A stretch of 64,000 nucleotides of DNA from Cryptomeria japonica (lineage: Eukaryota; Streptophyta; Pinopsida; Cupressales; Cupressaceae): the NCBI RefSeq assembly GCF_030272615.1, contig NC_081405.1, forward strand, positions 153,467,113 through 153,531,112, given 5' to 3'. Positions 24,701 through 32,780 of this stretch are shown in pieces. How positions within the stretch are numbered: position 1 is the stretch's first letter; each line of letters begins with the position of its first letter. Position numbers and translations under genes: made by a program. Under the pieces are notes generated by a model, which saw only the letters and a list, made by a program, of their open reading frames with translations, was not told where the DNA came from and did not search any database.

Positions 24701-27700
24701 TTGATGTGTGTCTAATAACTTTCAAGACAGGAATGATAACATCCTTGGTATGGGCGAATGCAGCGACTGTTATCATCAAATTGTGGATCATCTCAAGAAC
24801 TTGGATAGCTTGATGAATAATCTTCATCATCCTTGTAACAAACTCTATGGCCACTGTATGAGATCTATCCATCCAATTACTTGTACGTTGGACCATGTTC
24901 CTGAATCTTTCTGCTTCATTGATTGATTGAAGCGGAAGTGCTTGCACTGGTGATCTAGCTGGATCCTGACGTCCCAAAGGTTCATTGATGTGACTGAAAT
25001 ATGTCCTCCATGCACCGACCTCTCTCTCAAGCTTTCTGTTCTTCTCCATTTCTTCTCTAAGCTTGTCTTTCAATGCCTCAAATGAATCGGTGGCATCATC
25101 TAAAGTCTGTTCTGCTGTAGAGGGTCCTAACTCAAAAGTCTGTATATCATATTCTTCTGCTAGGATCTCACCTTCATATTTGTCTGCTGCCGGTGTAGCT
25201 ATCTGCAATTTCCTGGATCCAGTCTCATCCCGAATCATCTTGGACATCTTGGTAGCCTTTCTCTTCTCTGTTACTTCATGTGAGCGTCCAACAAGGCTCT
25301 CTAAATCAATTGCATTGTCCTCGTCCTCTACTACGATCACCTTGGTTAATCTTTCCTTCAACCAATCTGGGATAATCGATCTTGTTTCTTGAACTTGAAT
25401 CTCTTTATGCACTATTTCTTCTTGTTTGGGAGGAGATGATATTTCATTGTCTTCTTTGTCTTCATCTAACTCATAGTCTTGGAGAGACCCATCTGGTGAC
25501 CCATGCTGTGCCTGTCCTTCCTCCTGCCTATCGTTCTGTACCATCGACTCCATGGATTCTTCCACTTGAATTGTTCTATTCTCTGGTCTAGAAGAAGTAC
25601 CGGATGATCGATCTCTGTTAGCCTCTTGTTTCTTCTTGGAAGATTCTCTCTTTCCAGGTCTCTCTTTCCTCTTCGAACCTCTTGAATGGAGATTGCCCTC
25701 ACTGGCACATCGAAGGTTTCCTTCACCTGAATTTCTAGGATTAGGATTGCCTTCACTCACTCTAGCTCCACCTTCGGCAGGTTTCTCTTCCAAAGTGAAA
25801 GTCATGGCTATGCCTTGTTCTCTCAACTTCTGATGTTGTATGTCAACCCATCTGCGAGTACAAGACAAGACTGGTGCCATCAAAGTATCTAAATCCACGA
25901 CCTCGGGCTCATTCCAATCTAACCTTATTGTTTTGCTTTCTCGATCATAGGAAGACTGGATATGTCTGCCACTGTCCTGAGCTTGGTCGGCCACTCTATA
26001 AATCTTGCATTTCCTGATGAAATCCAAAGGTAATCTGGAATGCATTTTTCGTTTCACTTCAAGATCATCTAAGAGATTCATCATAAAATCCTCAATCTGA
26101 TACTCATGTCTAAACTTCCTGCCGACTGTCTCCTCTAAATGTCCACGTGGATCAAAGCTTTCTCTCAAAGCAAAAGATGAAAAAGAATACAAGACTAACT
26201 CCCTCTCTGCGTCATCCATAGCTAAAGCATTAGGACATACCTCAACTGAATTACCCAAAATGATAGGTACTGGAACTCCATTCTGATGTCTGTGTCTGAA
26301 TGCCTTCACATATGCTGCCAATTGTCTTGTTACTTCAAGTAACACAATTCTGTCTGTCGGATATCTCGGCAACATGTATGGAGGTAAAGGACATCCATGC
26401 ACTCTAATATAAGTGAACTTCGGAAACTGAATGAACCAAGCACCGTACCTCTTTATGAATTCCTGGGCATCCTGAGATAACCTGTTGTGAATTCCACCTT
26501 GCAACGTCCTTGTGATGTTCATCGTGAAAGTATCATTAACTAACTTGTAGTTGCTCCCTGGCGGATGATGCAAGTAGGCATAGGAATCACAAGCTCTGAC
26601 CTCGCCGGGTCCTCTTCCAATCACTCCTCTGTGAGGTAGTCCTGCGTATTCAACACTCCTGATCAAGGCATAGATGACATATGAACTCATGTGGAAGGAC
26701 TTAGTAGCCTTGAGTCTCCTCAACTGTACGTCTAAGCAATGGCTAATCATCCTAGCCCAATGTATCGTACCTTTTCCCTAAACGATCACCTGGATGAAGT
26801 AAAACATCCACTTCTCAAAATAGAAGGCATGAGGGGCTCCTGTAACTCGGTTGAGCATGGTAATCAAATCTCTGTACTCCTCTTGGAAGTCAATCCTGTG
26901 CGGTGTGTTCGGGACCTTACTCAGACGGGGACGGCTCTTAAGTAGCCAGTTCTTATTGATAATGCTTAGACAAGCATCTGGATCATCTTCGTACACTGAT
27001 CTGGCTCCTTCTATGCTCTTGTATATCATGTCCCTGTGCTCTGGAAGATGAAAAGCTTCACTTATAGCTTCCTCTGAAAGGTACGCCAAAATGTTTCCCT
27101 CTTTGGACACGATCGTCCTGGACTGTGGATCATAGTGACGAGCACACTCGATCATCAACTCATGGCACTGAACAGCTGGAGGAAAGCCGGCCGCCTTAAT
27201 GATGCCACTCTCTATTATTCTCCGGGCGACAGGTGATGGCTTGCCAATGTAAGGGACCTCTCGAAACTTCTTCGTGTTGAAGTTACCCAAGTTTGTATCT
27301 CCAATGTTGCTCCACTTCGACACGATCTTGGTCTCCACTTCTTCGGTCTTCTGATCTTCTTTCATGAGAGCTGAGCGACTGGTGGATGCTCCCGCCTTCG
27401 GGGTCGCCATACCTACACAACATTTCGTAATGAGAACTAGATTTTGCAATACATAACATAGATTAGAGAGATCAATTTTAGGAAACTTCATGATAAGTCT
27501 TTGAGTTATCATTTCCTAAAATGAAACGATTGAGCTAGGAATTCAAAATTCAAAATTCAAAATTTAAAATATGACGATGAATAAATAAAACAATAAAATC
27601 AAATCGCCATACCTCAAGAGAGAGCTAACTCTAGAATGCAAAAAGAACAAAATTCGCCTAGGCAAAATGATCGAAAATAGCCTTCAATGTAATCGCCCTA

Positions 27701-30700
27701 GCAAAATAGCAATTCGCCACCTTTTGTGTCCTTGACGTGATCTTCAAATTCCCCTTTTAACGTGATCTTCAAGTTCGCACAAATAAATCTCCAAGTCTCG
27801 CACCACCTTTGGATGATGCTAGCATCACCTTGGATGATAGTTCGCACCACCTCTCTTGGAATGAAATTCGCACTTCTCCCTTTGATCGCATATGAGATGA
27901 AAAAATGATAATGTGAAAATAATGATTTTCACCTCTCCCTTTATAGCGCTCACCTCACCATTCACCCTCAAGGCCGACTTGGTAAAAATAAGGCAATTTT
28001 AAACGATTTTTTAATAAAATAACAAGGCCGACCTTTAACATACCAAGCGCTCCAATCGATTTTTTTTATTAATTAATTAATTATTAAATGCCTTTTATTT
28101 CAATTAATAAATTTCGATTTTTTAACAAGGCAAAATAATTAAAATAATTAACAAATGCCAAACGCAATATTTAAATGCCATTTTTAATTAAATATCGATT
28201 TTGCTAGCATTTAAATAAATTCAAAAATGTTTATTTGAGCGCCAAAATATTTTGAAAATGAAGTACACGTACCTCATCGCCTTGGTCCCTTGGAGAGGGA
28301 CAGGAGCGATCCATCATGTTGGTCTCGATTTTTGCATTTTTTGACATTCAACCTCTGCATTTCTACGTTCAAATCATTATTTTTGTCGGGTCCTTCGAGT
28401 TTGATTGACTTGCATGTGTGAAGAGATGCCCTTGGATGTAATATCGCCCTGGTCCCTTGGAGAGGGACAGGAGCGATCCTTGTCTTTTCTCCATTTTAAG
28501 CTCAAATTGGTAATATTTAACGTCCATTTCCCTCTGCATCGCCTTCCAAATGATGTCTAAAACCATGTGCGACTTTATCTTAACGTGATCTTCAAAGGAT
28601 ATCATGTGTTTTGGCAAATATCGCCCTGGTCCCTTGGAGAGGGACAGGAGCGATCCTCATGTCCTGGCTCAAATTTGTAAACATTTGATCTTCGTTCTTC
28701 GTTCATTGTCTTCCAAAGGTCGTCTTTAATTTCGCCAATCCTTGCATGGTCTTGATTTTGAAGGAGCATGAGTGTTTTTAATGAAATCGCTTTGGTCCTT
28801 GTCCAAAGGACAGGAGTGATATAGACTCCTTAGCTTGATTGATAACATTTGGACGTTCCAAACTTTGATATATCACTTTCAAAAGACGCCTTGAACCTTG
28901 TATGACCTCGTGAAGTCTTGGCCTTACGTGATTTTTGCATGAATTAGCCAATGCATTCAATATCGCTCTGGTCCCTTTCTGAGGGACAGGAGCGAAGTTC
29001 AACATTTTGAGCTTGTCTTTACCTTTTTCAACTTGCAATTGTCTTCATCGTGTAGAATGAAGCCTTTTCGATTCCCTTGGATACTTGGGACGTGATCAAC
29101 TTTCAAATTTCATGTCCTTATACAAATTTCGCTCTGGTCCCTTCCTGAGGGACAGGAGCGAACTAGGGATTTGAGTGCAAATTCCTTCAACGTGACGACC
29201 TTTGTAACTTCGTGCTTGATTGAAATGCCTAGAAATACCCTTGCCACCTTGTTCCTTGTCTTGGAGTGTCTTGAATTTTGAAGGGACGACAATATAACCA
29301 TTATATCGCCCTGGTCCCTTGGAGAGGGACAGGAGCGATCTTACTCTTGTGGGCTTTATTTCACTTCGTCATCTTCAAAATTTATATTCAACGGATTCGT
29401 CATGTTCCATTTCATTCATCTATGCCTTGGGATCCACTCAAAATGGGCAAGAAAATCATCTATAACAAAAATCGCTCTGGTCCCTTCCTGAGGGACAGGA
29501 GCGAACTAGGCATTTAGGGTCCTTTGTTGACTCTTCAAAATCTTCAATTTGTCTTCAATAGTTTCATTTCACCTCCTTCCTTGCCATCAAACATAAACTT
29601 GACTTGATCTTTGTCTGAATTTTGCCCTATGAAGAATATCGCTCTGGTCCCTTGGAGAGGGACAGGAGCTAAAATGTACTTCGCCCTGGTCCTTGACTGA
29701 GGGACAGGAGCTAAAATGTACTTCGCCCTGGTCCCTGACTGAGGGACAGGAGCGATTTTGGCATTCTAGACCATTTTTCTTCATGTTTGCTCTTCAAGTT
29801 ATATTCATTTGACAAAACATCTCCCTTTGGACCTCTTCAAATTGTTAAGTCGTTGGAATCCTGCAAGGACAAAGCAATATTTGATTTGTAGCTCCGGTCC
29901 TTCACTGAGGGACAGGAGCGATTTTTCTCCTGGAGGTATTTCTGTGTTCGTGAAAATCTTCAATTTATATTCAATGGAAAGATCTCGCCTTTCTTCATCA
30001 CTTCCAACTCGAAATTCATCTTGGTCCTGCAGGAATAGTAAGATATTTGAAAACGAGCTCCGGTCCTTCACTGAGGGACAGGAGCGATTTTGCTCCTACA
30101 GGCCAAAATATCATGATTTTACAAGTTTAATCAATTCCCAAGGCAAAAACCAACCATTCCCAATGCCCGGGATCAAAAATCAAAAAAGTCAAAATTTGGT
30201 CAAAATTAGTCAATTGGACAAAAATTCACATTTCATCCTCAATACTTAGACAAATTTAAGCTCTGCACTCAAAATTCCAATTGAAAATAGACCATTCTGG
30301 CGAACTCATTGCATTCAAAATTTGCATTCAACGAAAGAAAGCTCAAAAGCTCTCAAAACTGACTGGATTCTGGCTTGAAAAGACGTTAATTAAAACCCTA
30401 AGGCTAGACCCTAAATCCAGACAACTGACAGACTAACAAAACCTTAAAAAGCAAAGCGAAAGGCGAGCGAAAAACGAGCAAAAAGAGGGGGTCCCCATTT
30501 GCAATGGGGCGATGTGTGAAATGGTCACAACAGGTAACTAGGCTTTTGTTCTCAGTAAAAATGCTGTTTAAAAAGGCTGTGTGCCTAGGGTTTTCAGCAT
30601 GAGCTAAGGTTTTCAGCAGGCACTAATATTTTCAATAAAATATCAAGTCTCCACAATAGGAAGCTTGCACAAGGAATTATAGGTGAAGGTGGTAATCTCA

Positions 30701-32752
30701 AGTTTTTGGAAGTCCCAGAAGTAGGAGTCTACAACATCGGATGGGCCTGTCAACATTCCAGAGTAGCTATTTTTGTCTATTGTTATTTCGGGAAAGCTGC
30801 TTTCAATAAATAGGTTTCTAGAAGGTTTATTTATAGGCATGTTATTTTTAGCCAGAATCTATTTATAGATTCCCTATCCCTGTAACAATTTTCTTCAGGC
30901 AATTTAGAGCTTACTTAGCTTGCAGGCATTTTTTTAAAGCAGAAACTTCAGTTAAGTCGTTTTCATTTTTATTTTGCTTTGCTTGCAACCATTGTATTTA
31001 GAGCAGAAACTTCAGTTAAGCTATTCTAGTATTTATTTTTTAATAAATTGCTTTGCCATATGATAACTGACTGATGAGCATGCAAATCTTTGTTAAAACC
31101 AATAAATCAGTGCTTATGCACTCAGGTTTTAGAATAGTAATTTTTATAGCAAATTGTTATTGAAATTATTGTTCAACTTATGTGTGTGTGTGTTATGTCT
31201 TGTGAAAGCTTTAGTGAATTGAATATAGATTAGTGATTAGTAAAGACTGTATATTACAGTTGTCATTAATGTGATTGTTGTAGCTTAGTTTAGCACTCTC
31301 AATTGTTTAATTTACAAATCTTGTCGTGAATTTCCAATTCAGTTTTTGTGTACACTCACTTTCAATGTTTTCGTTTTAGCCAAAAGGTTTGTGCATGTTT
31401 GGGCTATCACAAGTTAGGTCGCCAGATGTCATCTTAAGATATAAAAGCTCCCGTTTGTGTGTTGAAGAGCTGTTGCAGCCTTGTGTTCATAATTGAGAAC
31501 AAAAAGATAGGGCAGGTTAAGTTTGCTTGCACTGCATGATTAAACCCCAGAGAAAACTTGTGGATATCGAAAAGCTGTAAATTTGTCCATAATTTATTTT
31601 CAAGGGTTTTTTTATTCAAGTATTTCCTTTAAGGGAGCTAAAAAGCTTACAAGATTGTCTTCTTCATCTCAAATTCGTACTACAAGTATCAAGGTTTCTC
31701 CAGGCATTGAAATCAAATTTATGTTTAAAAGATAACTGTGAAAGTAGTTTCAACTTACAATTTTCCAGTGTAATAACTTTTACTTGCAGGACACCAAGAA
31801 ATAACTAGAGCCGATATTCTATAGGTGCCATTGCTGCAGGAAATGTTCTTTATCTGTTAAAGATGGGCTCGTGTAAACTGTTGTACGTCAGCATAAAATT
31901 CAATTTGATATGTGTTTTTCTTATCTGAAGTAAATGACTATGTGGAGGATCTATTTGACTGCAGTAGAAGACTTAACTTTTTAATCTTTAGAACATCTGT
32001 ACTGACTAACCATTTAAGGTTAGAGTCACATCCTGGTTTGAGTTTGTTTCAACTAAAATTTGCAATACTTTACAGCTTACTTATAGGTGCTTAATAGGCT
32101 AAAATTGAAACAGAGGCTGGGCCTAGTATTGTGAGACACATTTTTCTTCTCACAGTCCATTTTTCTCTTGACAGACTCAGAAAGTGTATACAAAATCTGA
32201 AGTTGCATGGCACAACAAAAGTACTGATTGTTGGATCATTATAAAGGACAAGGTTTGTTGTGTGTCATATTTTATAGTTTCAAGCTTTGCTCTGGGGTGC
32301 TTAAGATTTGCCACGATGATAATTCTGATGGTCAAGCAGTGGAGATGTTTAGGTGATAATGATAATTCTGATGGCCAACCACTGCAGATGTTTAGGTTGT
32401 ATGACTGTACTTTTTCATTGGTTTTTTTTTGAGCTGAAATATTACGAAGTGCAGGTATATGATGTAACTTCCTATGTAGAGGAGCACCCAGGTGGAGACT
32501 CAATACTAGCGCATGCTGGTGATGACTCTACTGAAGGCTTTTATGGGTCAGTATAGCACTAGAAGTTAATTAACATGTTTGAAATGTATCTGTAGTCTCT
32601 GGATAGTTTAAAACATGGTTAGTCTATCATGCTAGTTTGGATTGATATTATAATTTATTAGATTATTGCTGCTTCTGCCTTGCAGCCCACAACATGCTTC
32701 GAGGGTGTTTGACATGGTGGATGAATTTTACATTGGAGATTTGAAGCAGTAG
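6504..32752 (+). CDS. CB5LP: Membrane-anchored cytochrome b5-like protein, five exons, about 25.4-kb second intron
   Basis: Proposed coding exons are 6504-6573, 6677-6723, 32175-32252, 32455-32546 and 32686-32752 (354 nt, 117 residues plus stop), with every junction in phase. The N-terminus (METSM then [15 protein letters not shown]) is a single membrane anchor. A Ser/Asn-rich linker follows, then a complete cytochrome b5 fold with HPGG and PQHA supplying the two predicted axial His ligands (about residues 76 and 99). Length and anchor-linker-heme order fit plant CB5LP proteins (about 120 residues), presumed ER or other endomembrane electron carriers. Intron 1 appears to be GC-AG (donor AG/GCAAAT); the others are GT-AG. 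Intron 2 is filled with transposons. The 3' exons are near certain. Linking exons 1-2 to them is an inference from phase, anchor logic and length. A nearer first exon was sought in 30.5-32.1 kb and not found. Confidence 0.72.
6789..6852. repeat. Exact 32-bp tandem duplication in intron 2
   Basis: TGTGTTGGAGGAAAGAGTAG followed by GGTTTTTTGCAT occurs twice head to tail with no mismatch (6789-6820 and 6821-6852), about 65 bp after the exon 2 donor. Confidence 0.93.
6943..7219 (+). mobile_element. 5S rRNA-derived SINE-like insertion with 13-bp target duplication
   Basis: Positions 6971-7049 are clearly related to plant 5S rRNA. GAACTCC, GGTTAAGCGCG, AGTACCCGGATGGGTGACCT and GGGGAAGTCC match the 3' two thirds of 5S, including the internal box A, intermediate element and box C. 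The unit is flanked by exact copies of CAAATTTGAGAGA (6930-6942 and 7220-7232). That fits a 277-bp insertion made by LINE-type target-primed integration, as for SINEs. There is no A-tail. A Cassandra TRIM LTR also carries 5S sequence, but it would have TG...CA ends and a 5-bp duplication, which are not seen at these edges. It is not a working 5S gene because the 5' third is diverged. Confidence 0.75.
7426..7530 (+). CDS. Possible alternative terminal exon (34 codons) following exons 1-2
   Basis: A good acceptor (TTCTTTTTAATACCAG) at 7425 opens a GC-richer stretch that stays in frame with exons 1-2 and ends at TAA (7528-7530). The peptide has a second hydrophobic segment (AALALVGVG, then SAFLLYRVN). 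Splicing exon 2 (phase 0) to it would give a 73-residue protein with two hydrophobic helices and no heme domain. It could be an alternative transcript, a separate small gene whose first exons I have assigned to CB5LP, or chance. The family is not recognised. Confidence 0.3.
   Translation, partial: AALALVGVGNSWSAFLLYRVNRPSSTFTFHGSCS
7531..11300. other. Intron 2 sequence with no recognisable gene
   Basis: AT-rich, with short frames on both strands and no domain. The 78-codon minus-strand frame at 10546-10782 and the overlapping frames at 8195-8770 look like chance. Confidence 0.4.
11396..13716. mobile_element. Non-autonomous TIR DNA transposon 1 with GACTC-rich subterminal regions
   Basis: The ends are inverted: left CATAGTTACAAGACTC, right (reverse complement) CATAGTAACGAGACTC. 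Flanks ATTTGATC and GTTTGACT share TTTGA and fit a decayed 8-bp duplication of the hAT type. Inside both ends the motif GACTCGG or its complement recurs many times (11405-11480 and 13575-13710), like subterminal transposase sites. The 2.3-kb interior has no transposase. It holds a (GA)n tract and a GC-rich patch at 12250-12400 where a short GGGGTAGCATCCC-like motif occurs about three times. The superfamily assignment is inference. Confidence 0.68.
12644..12697. repeat. (GA)n microsatellite
   Basis: About 27 uninterrupted GA dinucleotides inside TIR transposon 1. Confidence 0.97.
14330..15745 (+). pseudogene. Ty3/gypsy reverse transcriptase and RNase H remnant
   Basis: The plus strand reads [41 protein letters not shown] and [20 protein letters not shown]. 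It then reads [13 protein letters not shown] (normally YLDDIVVFS), [18 protein letters not shown] and [20 protein letters not shown], and an RNase H start [19 protein letters not shown] with [12 protein letters not shown] after it. This is the canonical gypsy RT-RNase H order. Many stops and frameshifts are present, and the catalytic LDD is LKD, so it is dead. It follows the second-RNase H remnant directly in the same orientation. Confidence 0.85.
15750..16010 (-). mobile_element. Copia 3' LTR, minus strand
   Basis: Minus-strand sequence starting TGTTGGAACAAGATCCC at 16010 resembles a compact copia LTR with a TTGTGTGGAAGGTTCTTT-like end near 15757. A diverged second copy lies at 19821-20013, and a minus-strand copia pol lies between them, which identifies the pair as LTRs. 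The inner end near 15750 is approximate. Confidence 0.6.
16370..18120 (-). pseudogene. Decayed Ty1/copia pol (integrase, RT, RNase H)
   Basis: Read on the minus strand from 18120 down, blocks appear in copia order. First comes the GAG pre-integrase/integrase start ([20 protein letters not shown] then VHSDLMS). Then the integrase end ([31 protein letters not shown]). Then RT ([26 protein letters not shown] near 16800-16930), and RNase H near 16400-16620 ([15 protein letters not shown]). Stops and shifts are frequent and the RT catalytic region is missing. No gag is seen upstream, where TIR transposon 2 sits. Confidence 0.83.
18387..19779. mobile_element. Non-autonomous TIR DNA transposon 2, same GACTC-rich type
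   Basis: The left end AGAGTTCCCAGACTCG mirrors the right end (reverse complement CATAGTTCCCAGACTTG). Flanks GTCTATAA (18379-18386) and GTCTATAT (19780-19787) match 7 of 8, an hAT-like duplication. GAGTC/GACTC motifs are dense in 18397-18550 and 19705-19770. The ends resemble transposon 1 (CATAGTWAC versus CATAGTTCC), so both belong to related families. No transposase is present. The interior includes a 56-bp motif shared with the LTR edge at 30.5 kb. Confidence 0.75.
19131..19186 (-). mobile_element. LTR-edge motif shared with 30477-30532
   Basis: On the minus strand the sequence begins TGTTGTGAGG and continues through ACACATCGGCCCATTGCAAA to a GACCCCC block. The same order, with few changes, starts the LTR-like sequence at 30532. 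The surrounding sequence is not shared beyond a short purine-rich run, so this is a fragment carried inside TIR transposon 2. Confidence 0.6.
19821..20013 (-). mobile_element. Copia 5' LTR, diverged partner of 15750-16010
   Basis: Shares with 15750-16010, in order, CCTTTTAGGAC-like, AAGTTTACTTA, TTACTTTTT and TGTGTGGAAGGTTCTTT blocks. It has lost about 50 bp by deletion and is strongly diverged. With the pol at 16370-18120 between them it outlines one minus-strand copia element whose leader and gag region was hit by TIR transposon 2. Confidence 0.55.
20114..21110 (+). mobile_element. LTR-like sequence, family L, copy 1
   Basis: Starts TGTTGATGTG and shares ordered blocks with 23129-24180: AGAATAAAATACCAA, TATCCTCTCTTGA, CTTACGT, and ACCCTAATTAGGGTTTGTTA near the end. 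By eye the copies are only about two-thirds alike, so they are related LTRs rather than the pair of one insertion. The 3' end is not defined. Confidence 0.5.
21111..21869. other. No recognisable gene
   Basis: Follows LTR-like copy 1. The TTGATGTTGA and CTTGACCTTGA type wording is mildly repetitive. No protein domain was seen. Confidence 0.35.
21870..22480. repeat. Degenerate minisatellite of about 33 bp (TTTGCACAA core), roughly 18 units
   Basis: Units begin with ATTTGCACAA or a one- or two-base variant (TTTACACAA, TTTGCATTA, TTCGTGCAA). Most continue with a short spacer, a GGCGGC- or GGCAG-like block and TTTTGTGCCTC-like sequence. Unit lengths run from about 30 to 41 bp. Neighbouring units near 22095-22155 are nearly identical (CATTTCGGCTTTTCTTGCTC twice), showing local amplification, while the rest are strongly diverged. 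Confidence 0.75.
22657..22733. repeat. 39-bp tandem duplication
   Basis: TCATATGATAGTCAATAGGA continuing to GTAATTGGTAACAAGAG occurs at 22657 and again at 22696 with a single substitution (ATAG to ATTG). Confidence 0.9.
23129..24180 (+). mobile_element. LTR-like sequence, family L, copy 2
   Basis: Starts TGTTGACGTG right after an A-rich run and shares ordered blocks with 20114-21110, ending near ACCAATGAGAAATAAGA. It abuts the stop codon of the minus-strand ORF at 24180. No PPT or PBS could be assigned with confidence, so orientation and completeness are uncertain. Confidence 0.5.
24180..27410 (-). CDS. Long retroelement-associated ORF of unknown family, one in-frame amber codon
   Basis: From ATG at 27410 (MATPKAGAS) the frame runs 210 codons to TAG at 26780-26778, then continues in the same frame through MISHCLDVQ at 26750 to TGA at 24182-24180. 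That is about 1,076 codons with one interruption. Before the amber a compact region includes [39 protein letters not shown]; its pattern recalls the N-terminal fold of plant transposon-encoded ORFs (Transposase_32/PMD-like), but this is a guess. After it, about 300 residues look globular. A low-complexity part follows with a basic patch ([16 protein letters not shown]), then acidic runs, a coiled coil ([19 protein letters not shown]) and a helical C-terminus. No zinc knuckle, protease, RT or integrase is visible. The good state of this frame contrasts with all neighbours. Confidence 0.6.
27413..27612 (-). other. Possible 200-bp leader intron just before the ORF start
   Basis: On the minus strand CTTGAG/GTATGG at 27612 is a fair donor and TTGTGTAG at 27413 a fair acceptor, ending two bases before the ATG at 27410. 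Both sides carry GTATGGCGA, so a tiny upstream frame (Met-Ala-Ile-stop) would be removed by splicing. Transcript data are lacking. Confidence 0.25.
27620..28270 (-). other. Non-coding leader between ORF and hairpin array
   Basis: AT-rich, with short repeats such as ACGTGATCTTCAA (near 27734 and 27762) and a TCGCAC/GGATGAT pair at 27790-27860. No coding potential. Confidence 0.4.
28276..30088 (-). repeat. Array of 13 imperfect-palindrome (hairpin) units at quantised spacing
   Basis: Each 33-35 nt unit has arms ATCGC...GTCCCT and AGGGAC...GCGAT around a 5-nt loop. The GGTCC cores sit at 28284, 28451, 28628, 28794, 28970, 29136, 29313, 29479, 29646, 29688, 29730, 29896 and 30062. Steps are 166-167 (seven), 176-177 (three) and 42 (two). 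In the commonest form 13 of 15 arm positions can pair, counting one G-U. Loops vary (TGGAG, TCCTG, GACTG on the plus strand). Copy 4 has GTCCTT with AAGGAC, a compensatory pair. Spacers are only weakly alike (an ACATTTGATCTTC-like block recurs). The array lies upstream of the 27410 ORF in the same transcription sense. Confidence 0.93.
30089..30532 (-). mobile_element. Outer LTR portion of the hairpin-array element
   Basis: On the minus strand the sequence starts TGTTGTGACC at 30532, an LTR-type TG start. It includes a perfect small hairpin (CCCCATT/AATGGGG, loop TGC, 30493-30509) and an ACCCCCTCTTTTTGCTCG run, then leads into the hairpin array. The same first 56 bases occur at 19186. The matching second LTR is not in the window, and the LTR 3' end was not located. 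Confidence 0.5.
30533..32174. other. End of intron 2; no recognisable element
   Basis: AT-rich sequence from the retroelement edge to the exon 3 acceptor. No coding segment with a membrane anchor was found that could replace exons 1-2. Confidence 0.45.
32175..32752 (+). CDS. CB5LP: Exons 3-5 encoding the cytochrome b5 heme domain
   Basis: This is the securely recognised part of the gene. Exon 3 (32175-32252) reads [19 protein letters not shown] and ends at donor AAG/GTTTGT. Exon 4 (32455-32546) carries [15 protein letters not shown] and [11 protein letters not shown] and ends at GG/GTCAGT. Exon 5 (32686-32752) reads [19 protein letters not shown] and stops with TAG. Acceptors GACAG, GTGCAG and TTGCAG are all good. 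Heme ligation is expected from the His of HPGG and the His of PQHA. The domain is uninterrupted and shows no sign of decay. The exon 3 acceptor has an in-frame alternative six bases downstream (ACTCAG/AAAG), which would drop Thr-Gln. Confidence 0.94.
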
Positions 32753-32780
32753 GACAAAGCAAAATATTGCCTTATCGTCA

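Noticed and set aside
24845-25833. Plus- and minus-strand frames inside 24-27 kb
   Set aside because: All are shadows of the long minus-strand ORF in other frames.
29587-29784. Short frame containing [14 protein letters not shown] repeats as a repeat protein
   Set aside because: It is the minus-strand reading of the hairpin units; flanking units are in other frames and contain stops.
28276-30088. Regularly spaced 33-35 nt repeats resembling a CRISPR array
   Set aside because: Host is a plant, spacers are about 130-140 bp, some units adjoin at 42 bp, and no cas-like genes exist. The palindrome and retroelement context explain it better.
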